A stretch of 64,000 bases of DNA. It comes from Branchiostoma floridae (lineage: Eukaryota > Chordata > Leptocardii > Amphioxiformes > Branchiostomatidae). Every line of letters starts with the position of its first letter. Within the stretch, counting starts at the first letter, position 1. The translations under genes and the position numbers were made by a program. The notes under the pieces are model-generated. The model was not told where the DNA came from. It worked only from the letters and a program-made list of their open reading frames with translations, and searched no databases. Positions 1 through 13,052 of the stretch are shown here, one piece after another. The stretch lies in contig NC_049993.1 in NCBI RefSeq assembly GCF_000003815.2, positions 5,733,686 to 5,797,685 of the forward strand, in the 5' to 3' direction.

Positions 1-2236
1 AAGTATGTATGTCAAATAATAGAACTTGTCAGTACAAGTGACCTGGATCCACATGCAATGAATGGCAATTTGCTATATACCTTGTGCAAGATTTGACTAC
101 TGTATGTCTTCTAGTTTCCATCACATATACAGTGTAGCATAGTACATGTATTTATCACACTCACTTTCCTCCTTTGTACTGTTGATATTTATGTGTTCTA
201 TGTGATGTTTATAGTTTGTATTTAGCCTTGAATACCTGACTGACCGTTCCTGTTCCAGATACCTTGGCCTGGCTCGGAAGAGCAGACAAGCCATGATCAA
301 CGTGTGCATCTTGGTGCCCATGATCACCATGTTATTTTGCTATTACAAGTAAGTTATGAGTCTTAATCATAACCACGTTACCTTCAGCCGTTCACTTGTT
401 TTACGACAATTAGTTTCAATCTTCAATGTGGTACTTAACGGTGTAAACCCACTGTTTTGACATATAATAACGAATGTTTGTTTTTTGGCGACGCCTCAGG
501 GGCGAGCCTAATATTATAGTGTGCGACCGTTTGACAAAAATTCCCAGAATTTCGTAGGCATGTCTGGAATATTTACACGCATGCGTAGTATTATCATCTG
601 AGTATTCCCTGGGGAATTTGTTTCGAATACGTTCTTTTTATTGTAGAATCTGGCGTGAACTCAAACGACATCAGAATCGACACAACAAAGTATCCCCCAT
701 CACGCGCTCAGAGATGGAGTACAGTGAGACTGCGCTCCCGCCCATCACGGAGACGCGCCACGCCTCGGTCTTCTCAGAAGACGGTGACGCCGACGATGAG
801 TTGGAGGAACCCGCCTTCTCCACCGAGAATGACACCCCCAAGTCAGACCGGCCGTGGGGTAAGAAAGCTTCACAACCTGACGCGGTACCGACAGAGGCCT
901 GTTTGGCTGAAGGCTGCAGCAACAAGAATGCTCAGAGGTCCACGGTAGGATCTGTGACATACTTTTTAATGGAATGTTTCATGATGACCTTATTTGCAAA
1001 GCATGTTCATCCTACCCAGCAGTGCCAACGGCAGACTGATATCTAAACTAATTATTAATATAATACACGTTTTTCACGCGGCGGACATGACAAAACGAAA
1101 ACGAGGTCATTTAGGAAAACAAAAAAAATATTTAGAAAATATTCATAGTCATATCCCAATTTTTCTCCCATACTATTCTTCTAAAAATAAGATTAAATAA
1201 TGAGCATTAAAAGTAGTGTTATGCACAGAAACTATGTAACAATTTGTAGTAGCATAGAGATGCAAATAAAAACATGACAATGCAAATTATTTGACAGATA
1301 TTTAACCATTCTCTAATAGGTTGATTTGTTAATTACCATTCTATCATTGGTTGAACTGCTAATCATGATGGACTGTCTTTTGTTTGCCACATTGCCATTG
1401 GCCTTGTTCTCTGACGATCTATCGTGTCGTCAGAAGGGTATATGGTTTCCATTGAATTGCTTGTCTAATAAATGCTGGTCGTCAGGAAGTCAATCAAGTC
1501 AGGTAGTCAATCGAAGCTATCATGGCCACTTGGTTGCTAAAGACTACGACACATTATTTGATTGATTGATTGGTTTTATTTTGCACTTTAAAAACAATCA
1601 TAAATACAGCAAATTAAAGAAAACAACAGAACGTGCAAGGGGAGAGAAAAAGCCGTGTGGCTTATACAACCTCTACCCCCTTCAAAATTTACAAATCATA
1701 ATGCTATTAAATGAATATGAAGACCATACATCAAACCATAATAAATCAAGTGAAACCCAGTGATCATCATGATACAGCAAATGATCTAACTAAAAAAAAC
1801 TGAAACAGACAAAACTAAACATGATCATAAAGAAATAAGTCAAAATCATAGAATTAACCTGCTAGCAAATTAATGAAAGCAAAATCTGATTATCATATCC
1901 TTCCAGGAAGCTACTGGAGAGAACCGACTGCAATCGGTCACCTTGGCCTGGGATGGAGTTCAGATCTCCCCGGAGTTCCGAGCTCGGATGAGGTCGGCCA
2001 CCATGGTTCTTCTCATCGTGGCTGCCTATGTGGTTTCCTGGGCTCCGTACTTTGCCGTGCTCATCCGCAGCAACGCGCTGGGGGACGAAGTCTCCACCGC
2101 TACCGACGGTCCATGGCAGCGGTTTGCCACCATGTTCTCTCTGCTATCCACCTTCTCTAACCCGATCATCTACGCCTATCGGAACCCTCAGCTTCGAAAT
2201 GGTTTCTTCCGACTGGTACGCAGACGAATACTGTAG
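1..2236 (+). CDS. Class A GPCR copy A, 5'-truncated by window edge
   Basis: This is the 3' part of a rhodopsin-family receptor. Bases 1-2 are the end of exon 2, matching copy B at 9053-9054. Exon 3 is 259-348 (TM5, ending FCYYK). Exon 4 starts at 647 and encodes IWRELKRHQ and an acidic third intracellular loop. Exon 5 runs from 1907 or 1911 to the stop at 2236 and holds TM6 (SWAPYF) and TM7 with NPIIY, then a short basic tail. Exon 4 can end at 858 (GTAAGA donor, paired with an acceptor at 1911) or at 944 (GTAGGA donor, paired with 1907); both keep the frame. I see no break, so the gene is probably functional. Exons 3-5 are nearly identical to copy B. Intron 4 carries a LINE-like insert absent from B. 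Ligand unknown. Confidence 0.85.
1558..1888 (-). mobile_element. LINE-like 3' fragment in intron 4 of GPCR copy A
   Basis: A 331-bp insert flanked by ATTAT (1553-1557 and 1889-1893). It begins with a TTGATTGATTGATTGG tract, read as a 3' tail on the minus strand. Copy B has the uninterrupted site at about 10575-10585. Confidence 0.65.
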
Positions 2237-4020
2237 ACCTAAAGTTAACAGTTTATTCATGGTAAATCTTACATGTAGGTACAACATCAATAGGACAAGA
2301 CATATAGAGAGCAGTCCTCAGACGGCTAGGGCATGTAGAGAGAATGGATGAGGGAAGAATTCACTAGATAACTTTTACGTAGTCTGTGTAACACAAAGTC
2401 TGCTGTCCAGGACTGTAACTAGTACCTCTCCGCAGAAATGTCCGTGGTTTGGGGTCACTGTCCGCCAGGGCTGTTGTGAAGCACACGTGCCTACGTGGCG
2501 CTAATAACTTATTGCAATGTAACCCGATTTGCTCAAAACGCTATAAAAACGTGGGGACAGAGCAAAATGTGAACAACTATCTGCTCTTCTACATATACTA
2601 ATGTATGGTCTGTAGCTTTGCCTGTTAAGCGCAGGGTGAGAATACATCTACACTGCACTGAGATCTACATTTAAGAATTGTACTAGAGTCACCTATTGTC
2701 TGTCACTCCATCTTCTTGTGCCACGTCAGAGATTTGGCAAAGTAGTTGGCAAATCAAACGTACAGGGTAAAAACGAGAGGACAAGTTAGTAGCATTCGTG
2801 CAGTTTGGAAAAAGAAACGGTATACACAACATCTTATTACCTCCATGAAATGTCATGGAATGGAGGTTATATTTTCTGTTATGTGTCTCTGTCTGTGTAG
2901 ATGATTTCTCAAGAACGGCGGGATGGATTGGTTTCATACTTGTTGTGTTGATGGGATGTGATGAAAGCTCGAATCGATGAGATTTTGGGAGCCGTATCTG
3001 TCGTTATAATCGATGTAATAATATCAGAAATCACCCCTATATTTGAGATATATTGGTACAGGCATCGTGCTTTATGTGTTTGTTAATGGGATTAGCTCCA
3101 AGCAGATGGTGAGGTGACAGCTGTTTGGGGAACCCCGAGTTTTTTAATATGATAATTAGTTTTATTTATGTCTGCTTAGGATATCATGGAGATGTGAAGC
3201 GTAAGTATAATTGTAAGAAGTTGAGGTACATTTAACGACAATGCTTAACAGGTATGGATGTCTCACATACTGTACTGCTGATTTGAGTGACATGGTGATT
3301 AAAATGCCATTAGGTCCTCTTATCTGGGTTGGGTGATACAGATGTTCTGATTTTGTTACGATAAGGGACAGTTGTTAGTTGTCTCTTTCGTAGCCAATGG
3401 TACTTGTTTTTTTAGCAGACGGGGTTGGCGCCAAGTATTCATCTTACAGTTGGTGTAGGGCTGTCAGAGGAATGTGTGCATCTCGTTTTTGTACCGTGTG
3501 AACAGCTGATGTTATAACATATTGGTGGAAAATCAAATCACCATCTGACTAAAGTTGGCCACATCCCTTCTTCTTTCTGAGTTTCCCAACTTCCCCCCAC
3601 CACACAGCTCTGAGGCACATAGTCGAACCTCAATAATGCTGACAACCTTAGACAGTTTAAATGCCAAACATCAAGCTTAAGGAACACCACGCTACCATAT
3701 GCCATCGACCTCTTAAACAGATGGAGTCCGCCTCTGACGACTCTGTTTCGCCTTTGCGTAGGAGAATGACGGTCGACGGGTTATCAGAATATTGTAACTG
3801 GTAACAGTCAGGAATGAATGACTGACGGTACTCTGCTATAGGAGAATGGTCGACCGTCTACCATGCAGATAAACTATGACCGGATGTAATATATTATATC
3901 GTGAAGAACAAACTATTACGAAGTACTGTGTTGATCTTAGAAATAATTTTTGCAATGTTCATTTGGATACTTAAGCTTGCTTGTCAAGTTATATCCTTAG
4001 CATTTTCATTTTCCATTTGC

Positions 4021-4037
4021 GCGTGTGTGTTTGTGCC

Positions 4038-4068
<31 letters not shown>

Positions 4069-4138
4069 ATGTGGATGCCTGTGTGTGCGTGTCTGTGTGC
4101 CTGTGTGTGTCTGTGTGTATGTTTGCGTGTGTGTTTGT
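4021..4138. repeat. (TG)n microsatellite
   Basis: Imperfect TG/GTGC tract, recurring in the other array units at 15011-15114 and 21937-22050. Confidence 0.9.
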
Positions 4139-4287
4139 TCTGATAATATGTCAAACATTCCCTATTCATTCAAATGTATATACATGCACGAAAAAAAGAT
4201 ATCTGTCTGTTACTACGTACACTGACCTACACTCTTCCCATTGCAAGGTCGATACATTAGAGATAGATTCCAGAACGTTGGGCGATA

Positions 4288-4500
4288 CTGTAAATGCAGA
4301 AATGTTTGCGGTGGTTATATGTTAGCGGTTTTCGCGATGGCCATTTCACCGCGAATCTAAAACCACCGCGAACATTTTCCATGGCAGTGCATTGCAGTGA
4401 CTACAGTGCATGGTGTTACCGCGAACTTAAAACCACCGCGAAAAGTCCCTTTTCCCGCTACTGTGAAATTAAATCCCCGCGAAATTTAATGCATTAACAG
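4288..4500. mobile_element. MITE with CTGTAAATGCA-type ends and TA duplication
   Basis: Inverted ends CTGTAAATGC and GCATTAACAG flanked by TA. The interior repeats ACCGCGAA and TAAAACCACCGCGAA blocks. The homologous flank of copy C at 15310-15320 reads straight through the TA, so it is an empty site. Confidence 0.75.
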
Positions 4501-4834
4501 TATACAGCAGATGTCGGTGCTGTCCGTCCCGCTTCTGTGCCTGGTACCGACAGGCGTTTTGCGGTTTACGACAGAGTGAGTTGTCTGTGTGCCTCGAGGC
4601 GTTCACATTATCGCGATCCTTTACTATCTGGAACGGCTAACAAGGCACGAGTTTCCTGTTGGCTTGAGGCAGAGTGGCGACAATCGTCAAATTGTAAGAA
4701 AACTCAAGACACAATGTTGCCAAGGTTGGCAGACACACGACATATTTTGTCTTGTCTTGTTAACGTGGCTCTTGTCTTGTGTTGGTGACGAAAGAGGCGT
4801 ATCCTTAAGCTTCTTTGTTTCTTTTTTCTTTCTT

Positions 4835-4870
<36 letters not shown>

Positions 4871-5131
4871 ATGACATATAACTTGAGTAGGGGACCACGT
4901 TAATCCTGTCATACGGAAATTAGATTTGTTCAGCCTTGCTAAGAGGAATCATTTAGTATCATTTTCTGTATCTAAATCAAGATCAATAACTCTTCTGGCG
5001 ATGCTCCAAAGATGAACAGCACCCCCCCTCTTTCTCTTTCTGTCTGTCTCACTCACTCAATCTCTCAGTCACTCAGTCACTCACTCGCCCGCTTGCTCAC
5101 TCACTCGCTCTCATTCACTCACTGTGTCTTC

Positions 5132-5132
<1 letters not shown>

Positions 5133-5192
<60 letters not shown>
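5133..5192. repeat. (CA)n microsatellite
   Basis: Uninterrupted CA tract of about 58 bp next to CTCACTCA repeats; its counterpart is at 22968-23061. Confidence 0.9.
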
Positions 5193-5194
<2 letters not shown>

Positions 5195-5798
5195 GTATTT
5201 GAATATTGCAATATTAATAGTAATAAGTGCATTTATTTGCAAATTCTTACCTGTGGGGTTAGGTGTAGCATGCGACAGTACTTAGAAAAATGTGCATGCA
5301 GTACTTAGCATTAATGATAATGTAGCTGCAAGCTGTATACTTACCAGCTGTCTAGTCCTGTTGCCACCTAGATATTACTACTTTACAGGCACGGAGACTG
5401 GAAATGACAATGATGGCAGCTGCAGTTGCTAATGTTACTGTATATCCAGTTGCTTAATTAACTGCTATTTGGCGTATTTGGCTTACGTAAGACGGACATA
5501 TACATTGTGTATTCTGTTTTAGCAATTGCAACAGGTAGACGCGTTATACTGTCTCCATGCGAATCAGGGCGGTTCTGTGCTGTTGATGATTTTTGTCGCA
5601 CAAAGAGTTCTGTCCTGATATTGATTTCCTCAAATGATAGTCATGAGTCCATACTAAATAAAGCCTTGTGCCTTGCGTTAAGCCTGTGGGAATTAAGCAG
5701 GTGCTATTACGATGCTGTTTAATTAGCGCAATGATGTCGCGGAGCCACGGATTGGATTTAAGTTCCTCATGTATTGTCCGGACTCAGGAGGGCAACAC

Positions 5799-6334
5799 TA
5801 ATCTACAAGCAGATCCTACGGTAGCATAGTATCAAAAGCTGGTAGAGGAATGAAGCCGGCTTAGGAATGTGTTTCGCTACATGGCAAATGTACACCTCTT
5901 GGCCGGTGTACCGAAAGTGCGAAAATGAACGAAAAGGAGCGAAAAGGAACAAAAAGGAGCGAAAAGGAGCGAAAAAGAACGAAAAGGAATGAAAAGGAAC
6001 GAAAAGGAACGAAAAGGAAAGTACCGAAAGAGCGAAAAGGGACGAAAAGGAAAGTACCGAAAGTGTGAAAAGGAACGAAAAGGAACTAAATGATCGGATA
6101 GGAACGAAAAGAAACGAAAAGGAAAGTACCGAAAGTGCGAAAAGGAACGAAAAGGAAAGTACCGAAAGTGCGAATCTTTCCTTTTCGTTTCCTTTCGTTC
6201 CATTTCGTTTCTTTTCGTTCCTTTTCGTTCCTTTTCGTCCCTTTTCGAACTTTCGGTAGACCCCTCTTGGCTGACACCACTCCTTGACCAGTTTAATACT
6301 ATCTTATGCCATCGTAGGATCTGCTTGGAGATTA
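5799..6334. mobile_element. Non-autonomous TIR transposon with internal minisatellite
   Basis: Ends TAATCTACAAGCAGATCC and GGATCTGCTTGGAGATTA are inverted over about 40 bp and flanked by a perfect 8-bp duplication GGCAACAC (5791-5798, 6335-6342). An 8-bp duplication fits hAT. The interior is a GAAAAGGAAC array that reverses strand midway. No transposase frame is present. Confidence 0.8.
5925..6245. repeat. Inverted GAAAAGGAAC minisatellite
   Basis: Ten-base units GAAAAGGAAC, interspersed with AGTACCGAAAGTGCG, fill the left part. From about 6175 the complementary form CCTTTTCGTT follows, so the two arms can form a long hairpin. Confidence 0.85.
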
Positions 6335-7038
6335 GGCAACACCCCTTCACCTCGCCTGATAACATACCGCCCTAGCTGTTACTGACGAAACGTCAACTGA
6401 ATCTCGAGCCTCCCCAGATAAATAGATTAAAAAATTATTTTTTTTCCTGTGGTCATGACACATTGTAATCTCCTTGTTCTTTTTGTCTATAGAGCACAGA
6501 AGCGAACAACCCGAAAACTACTTTTTTTGCATGCAGGTCGGGCGGGCAACTAGCGGGAAATTACGAGAGAAATTGTATCACACAGAGCAGCTTTCACCTG
6601 TCACACTTGTTTATCTACTCTGGAGACCCCCGTGTACATGATGTATGTATAGCCGGGATAAACAATAAACGGCTTAAGGGAGCTTCCGCCTTGCGTGTCA
6701 TGTTAAGTCGAATAAGGCTATAATCAAGACCGGAAGGCTCTGCATGTTTTATTTAAATCCCATGTAGTGACATGAGATGACCAAAAATAGGGGTAAACCA
6801 ACGAGACTTTCAAATAGACTTATACTAATTGATTACTCCTTAACACATCTACAAACAATCGGCTTCCCGATGCCTCATTATGATAATCCAATATCTTATT
6901 TCAATATTATGACATTTACGCCGGTGTAGTCTACAGTACAGCAGACCGAGCAGATCGTCTGCGTTCTGCTTTCCGCTAGCTCGATGCGTTTGTTTTTGCA
7001 GACTGTAAAGGCTAGGTCCGTTTTATTGTCTGTTTGAG

Positions 7039-10000
7039 ATGGCTACAAACAGCACCAACGACTCGTTCGGTCTCGCCAACTCCACTGCCTTTGACTGGGA
7101 GCCGTTCTACTACGCCGACCCGCCCTACCGCGAGCTGCAGATGGTTTGGCTGGCAGCCTGTACTGTTCTGGGGATCTGCGGGAACATGGCGCTCCTGATC
7201 ACCGTCTCTTGCGTACAGGAGCTGAGAACGCCCGGGAACGCTCTGCTCTGCGCTCTGGCCGTGGCCGACATCTTCCAACTTCTTTCTAAAGTCCCCCCGT
7301 CTATGATTTTCTTGCTTCACGGGAAGCCTTTGGCGTGTGATGGTGTCTTTGTCATCATAGACACTGTGTACCTGACGGTGGGCCAGTTTGCAGTCAACAT
7401 CATCGCACCGATTTCCATCGACAGATATTGGTATGTATTTTCGAGACGTGTTTTTGAAAAGGCGTCTTGATAATACTTGTGCATTCAGTTTCTCTTCCGT
7501 AAGCTTAGAAAGTGTTAACCGATTATTTAAAGTCGAGTGCATTAAGGCAGCACGCAATTAGGTACAATCTAACGGACAGGAAAAGCTTAGCGAAGGGAAG
7601 GATCAGGAAAGACACCGCAGTGCGGATTGAGAAGAGGTTGCGCAATGCTGTTGTCCGACGGATAAGGTGGTATCTCACTGCACTTGTGGCACGGGTGCGG
7701 CACTGCGGGATTTGTAAGATAACTCGAATTTCAGAGATAAAGAACGAATTTTCTTACGTTCTGTGTATTTTGTTGTCTTCCAAGTCACACTTTTACGTGT
7801 TACGCAATATCTAATTATGAAAAATCGGCGAAAATAACACAGCAGTACTTGTGCCGCAGTGAATGAACCCCACAGTGCCGCACCGATGCCCCATGTGCAG
7901 TGAGATACCACCTTTACGATTTCTCCAAATAAAATGATTGTGGAATACTAGTATTATCTTATAAATAGCACATGCAGATATTTCATTACCCCATTGGTGT
8001 CATTTCTAGGATTTTCATAGTCTATGGTTAACCGAGTCTCATGTCTTAGCCATGAAGACAACATGCGAGAAGCGTAATACTATATATTTTCATTAAATCA
8101 GCATCTTGGCGTTTCATCATTCCGACCTTACATACAGATGCCTAGATTCGACATAACATGATTTATTAAATCACGAGTCAGTAATAGAGGAGTGTTATGA
8201 ATGCTGGAGGCTGGAAATTGTATGCTTGCTCTTTTCTTTTAATTACATGTTTGGTCTGCATGCCGTGCAAGCAATCACTTGCGAGTTAACAATACTATAC
8301 CAACTTCACTTGCCTTGTATTCAAAATGTAAGCTAATCAGTTCTAGGGAATATGCTCATCTCTATATACATGTGTCGTTTTCCGTCATTATTCAAGTCTT
8401 CAATGCATTTTAGTTTACAGGGGTACTGTCTATCTATTCCATTATTTTAGTTCAAAAAGGTTTTCAGTCGAAAGCTGTGTTTTTCAGTCTAAAACCGTTT
8501 TAATTACTTTTACACGTGATAATTGTTGTCAACAAGGTACCACATTATTTCACCAGTTTATTTAGATCAGAATTACCGTCTTAGCAGTAAATTAATGTGA
8601 TAGAGGGGTGCTATCACATTTTTGTCACTAGTAGACACAAAAGTGGTATCAGAAAAAAAAGGGATTGCACCCCTCTATCACATGATATATAGACACTTAA
8701 TGAAATAACAGTTCGAAAACAAGTTATCACTACTTGTCGACGCTTTCAGTCCAAAAATACTATTCAGAGCTATGTAAATGTGATAAATAATCAGGTATTT
8801 AACATGGTCCTCTTGATCATCCACAACATCTGGTCATTCTAAAGTTCTTCTAACACGTTCCCACATTCTGCGATAACACAATATCTTGCTCTTCGTAGGT
8901 ACATCTGTTCCCCCCTGAAGTACAGCGAAACCATGACGTCAACGCGAACCGCTCTCCTTATTGGACTGTCGTTTCTCCTCGCCATGGTAACGATGGTGCA
9001 TCCTCTTCTAGAGGGAGGGAACAACTACTTTAACCCGCCATACATCTTTTGCAAGTATGTATGTCAAATAATAGAACTTGTCAGTACAAGTGACCTGGAT
9101 CTACAAGCAATGAATGGCAATTTGCTATATACCTTGTGCAAGATTTGACTACTGTATGTCTTCTAGTTTCCATCACATATACAGTGTAGCATAGTACATG
9201 TATTTATCACACGCACTTTCCTCCTTTGTACTGTTGATATTTATGTGTTCTATGTGATGTTTATAGTTTGTATTTAGTTTTGAATGTTGCCTGACTGACT
9301 GTACCTGTTCCAGATACCTTGGCCTGGCTCGCAAGAGCAGACAAGCCATGATCAACGTGTGCATCTTGGTGCCCATGATCACCATGGTGTTTTGCTATTA
9401 CAAGTAAGTTATGAGTCTTAATCATAACCACGTTACCTTCAGCCGTTCACTTGTTTTACGACAATTAGTTTCAATCTTCAATGTGGTACTTAACGGTGTA
9501 AACCCACTGTTTTGACATATAATAACGAATGTTTGTTTTTTGGCGACGCCTCAGGGGCGAGCCTAATATTATAGTGTGCGACCGTTTGACAAAAATTCCC
9601 AGAATTTCGTAGGCATGTCTGGAATATTTACACGCATGCGTAGTATTATCATCTGAGTATTCCCTGGGGAATTTGTTTCGAATACGTTCTTTTTATTGTA
9701 GAATCTGGCGTGAACTCAAACGACACCAGAACCGACACAACAAAGTATCCCCCATCACGCGCTCAGAGATGGAGTACAGTGAGACTGCGCTCCCGCCCAT
9801 CACGGAGACGCGCCACGCCTCGGTCTTCTCAGAAGACGGTGACGCCGACGATGAGTTGGAGGAACCCGCCTTCTCCACCGAGGATGACACCCCAAAGTCA
9901 GACCGGCCGTGGGGTAAGAAAGCTTCACAACCTGACGCGGTACCGACAGAGGCCTGTTTGGCTGAAGGCTGCAGAAACAAGAATGCTCAGAGGTCCACGG

Positions 10001-10921
10001 TAGGATCTGTGAAATACTTTTTCATGGAATGTTCTATAATGACCTTATTTGCAAAGCATGTTCATCCTTCCCAGTAGTGCCAACGGCAGACTGATATCTA
10101 AACTAATACACGTTTTTCACGCGTCGGACATGACAGAACGAAAACGAGGTCATTTAGAAAAACAAAAACAAAATTAGAAAATATTTCTAGAATCATATCC
10201 CAATTTTTCTCAGATTAAATAATGAACATGAAAAGTAGTGTTATGCACAGAAACTATGTAACAATTTGTAGTAGCATAGAGATGCAAATAAAAACATGAT
10301 AATGCAAATTATTTGACAGATGTTTAATCATTCTCTAATAGGTTGATTTTTAATTACCATTCTATCATTGGTTGAACTGCTAATCATGATGGACTGTCTT
10401 TTGTTTGCCACATTGCCATTGGCCTTGTTCTCTGACGATCTATCGTGTCGTCAGAAGGGTATATGGTTTCGATTGAATTGGTTGTATAGTAAAAGCAGGT
10501 CATCAGGAAGTCAATTGAGTCAGGTAGTCAATCGAAGCTATCATGGCCACTTGGTTGCTAAAGACTACGACACATTATCATATCCTTCCAGGAAGCTACT
10601 GGAGAGAGCCGACTGCAATCGGTCACCTTGGCCTGGGATGGAGTTCAGATCTCCCCGGAGTTCCGAGCTCGGATGAGGTCGGCCACCATGGTTCTTCTCA
10701 TCGTGGCTGCCTATGTGGTTTCCTGGGCTCCGTACTTTGCCGTGCTCATCCGAAGCAACGCGCTGGGGGACGAAGTCTCCACCACTACCGACGGTCCATG
10801 GCAGCGGTTTGCCACCATGTTCTCTCTGCTGTCCACCTTCTCTAACCCCATCATCTACGCCTATCGGAACCCTCAGCTTCGAAATGGTTTCTTCCGACTG
10901 GTACGCAGACGAATGCTGTAG
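7039..10921 (+). CDS. Class A (rhodopsin-like) GPCR copy B, complete, 5 exons
   Basis: A plasma-membrane seven-helix receptor that would couple an unknown ligand to G proteins. Exons are 7039-7430, 8899-9054, 9314-9403, 9702-9913 (or 9999) and 10596 (or 10592)-10921; intron phases match and the protein is 391 or 421 aa. N-terminal NST glycosylation sites come first, then TM1 with GN, TM2 with LAVAD, a Cys at the start of TM3 (ACDG), the DRYW form of the DRY motif split by intron 1, TM4, TM5, an acidic loop rich in E, D and S, TM6 SWAPYF and TM7 NPIIY. The opsin retinal-binding lysine position in TM7 is Leu, so it is not an opsin. A cag at 6997-7002 just upstream may be the acceptor of a noncoding 5' exon. 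Confidence 0.9.
7660..7916. mobile_element. MITE in intron 1 of GPCR copy B
   Basis: About 45-bp inverted ends starting AAGGTGGTATCTCACTGCAC and ending GTGCAGTGAGATACCACCTT. No coding capacity. Absent from the shorter intron 1 of copy C. Confidence 0.75.
8596..8682. mobile_element. Small palindromic MITE in intron 1 of GPCR copy B
   Basis: Ends TGTGATAGAGGGGTGC and GCACCCCTCTATCACA; the middle is also largely self-complementary, centred on CTAGTAG. Confidence 0.7.
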
Positions 10922-12039
10922 ACCTAAAGTTAACCGTTTATTTATGGGGATATCTTACATGTAGGTATAACATAGATTGGATAAAACATAGAGAGAGCAA
11001 TCCTCAGATAGCTAGGGTATGTGGATGAGGGAAGAATTCACAAGATAACTTTTGAATAGTCTGTGTAACACAAACCCTGGTGTCCAGGGCTGTAACTGGC
11101 CCCTCCCACTCGATATAGCTAGCTACTTTATTCATTTTCTTGTTTGAAAAAGTTCAAATGTTATTGTCAACTATTTGTTGTACATCTCTAGATTTTATGC
11201 TTTTATGGTATATTTCAGCTGTTTCGGAAGTAATCATATTGTAACGATAGATGTCTACAGAGAGCAGTCCTCAGATGGCTAGGGCATGTAGAGAGAATGG
11301 ATGAGGGAAGAATTCACTAGATAACTTTTACGTAGTCTGTGTAACTACACAACGTCTGCTGTCCAGGACTGTAACAAGTACCTCTCCGCAGAAATGTCCG
11401 TGGTTTGGGGTCACTGTCCGCCAGGGCTGTTGTGAAGCACACGTGCCTACGTGGCGCTAGTAACCGATTGCAATGTAACCCGATTTGCTCAAAACGCTAT
11501 AAAACGTGGGGACAGAGCAAATGTGAACAACTATCTGCTCTTCTACATATACTAACATGTGTAGTCTGTAGCTTTGCCTGTTAAGCGCAGGGTGAGAATA
11601 CATCTATATTGCACTGAGATCTACATTTAAGAATTGTACTAGAGTCACCTATTGTCTGTCCCTCCATCTTCTTGTGCCACGTCAGAGATTTGGCAAAGTA
11701 GTTGGCAAATCAAACGTACAGGGTAAAAACGAGAGGACAAGTTAGTAGCATTCGTGCAGTTTGGAAAAAGAAACGGTATACACAACATCTTATTACACAT
11801 GAATTACGCCATATGCGTGATATCCACTGGGCGATTGTCGTACAATTTTTAGATGTTTATTTCTTTTATGCGGCTGGACAAAAACGTTTTCTGGGTTTGC
11901 AAGACTAGAGATTATACGGTATCACACATTAAGTGATATTTCATTCCCTTGAGAACTGAGTTTTGAACGATAAACACTTGAAGTGGAACGACATTGGGCA
12001 GTGCACGAAATATGTTACTGTTTTAATGCCACGGAGGAA

Positions 12040-13052
12040 TGAGGGTCTGCATGGGGGGTCCTGACAACGCTTTACGCTAAATTCAGGACGGTCGACAACT
12101 TTTTACGTTAAATTCCGAAGGCCGGCAACGTTTTACGCTAAATTCTGGAAGGCTAGTAACACTCGACAGGGGCGGGGGCATGCTCCGCTGGGAGATTTTG
12201 AAATTTTGACTCTCTGAAACACTATTTCCTGCATTTTGAGGGGAAATTTTTGCTGGTAGACAAAGCCAAATTAAATGGCATTAAAGATTCCCAGGGGTTC
12301 AGTGTAAGCCACCCAACAGATTTTGACCATGTCGAGCGCCGTAGGGGCGAGGCGTCGCAAGAGAAGTCCTGGAAAATGACCCCCTGAAACAAGATTTCCT
12401 ACTTTTTTCTGGCTGTTATATAAAGCTAAGTTAAATTAAATTTCTATCAGCAAAAAAGGGTGTTTGCGGTTGACACGTCACATCTCCCAACATCATTTTC
12501 AGAATTTCGAGCGCCGAAGGCGCGAGGCGGCGCAAGGGAGGACCATGAAAATTTTGAAATCTTGACCCTCTAAACTGATATTTCCTGCATTTTGATGGGC
12601 AAATTTTGTTCGCAGACTAAGCTAACTTCAATGACAATTTTCTATTAGCAAAAAGGTTTTCGAGGGCGAGGCCACCCAAACAATTTTTACCATGTCAATT
12701 GACCGAAGGTGAAAAGAGTCGCAAGGAAGGTCCGGCAAAATTTTGAAATCTTGATCCTTTGAAACGCAATTTCCTTTGTTTTGAGGGGCTAAAATTTACT
12801 GGTAGACTACACTTCGACTTACGAAATTTGGGAGGCCATACTACGATTTACGGGTAATTTTTAGGCTAGATTACGTTTTACGTAAATTTTTTTGACTAGA
12901 TTACGCTTTACGTGAAATGCACTGGCTACGCTTTACGGTAAAGTTTCCATCCTCACTACGAATATTTACGTGAAATAAAAAAGCTTCCCTACGAATTACG
13001 GGAAATTAAAAGGCCTGCCTACGCCTTACGGAAAAGAGCATGCAGACCCTCA
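12040..13052. mobile_element. TIR element enclosing a satellite array
   Basis: Ends TGAGGGTCTGCATG and CATGCAGACCCTCA are inverted, with GGAA on both sides. Inside are about 3.6 units of roughly 175-188 bp, each with a GAGCGCCG.AGG.GCGAGGC..CGCAAG core, flanked by short repeats of the TTTACGTAAA type. No transposase frame. Confidence 0.65.

Larger units (their letters stand above)
2237..7038. other. Spacer between GPCR copies A and B
   Basis: No coding sequence can be supported. It holds a 3' flank repeated at 11240-11800 and in part near 20930-21050, GT and CA microsatellites, a MITE at 4288-4500, a duplicated segment at about 4500-4740 that recurs at 15330-15530 and 22370-22560, and a TIR element at 5799-6334. 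Confidence 0.7.

Noticed and set aside
655-980. Alternative Arg-rich proteins in other frames of GPCR exon 4
   Set aside because: They are shadow frames over a conserved receptor exon with correct splice sites.
4025-4225. Cys-rich or Val-rich proteins encoded by GT tracts
   Set aside because: The frames exist only because dinucleotide repeats have no stop; the same holds at 5012, 14961, 21931, 22852, 34163 and 37056.
5877-6365. Protein of PFRSFSHFRYF repeats
   Set aside because: It is a translation of the GAAAAGGAAC minisatellite inside a transposon.
7039-10921. Opsin identity for the receptors
   Set aside because: The TM7 lysine needed for retinal is absent; the position is Leu.
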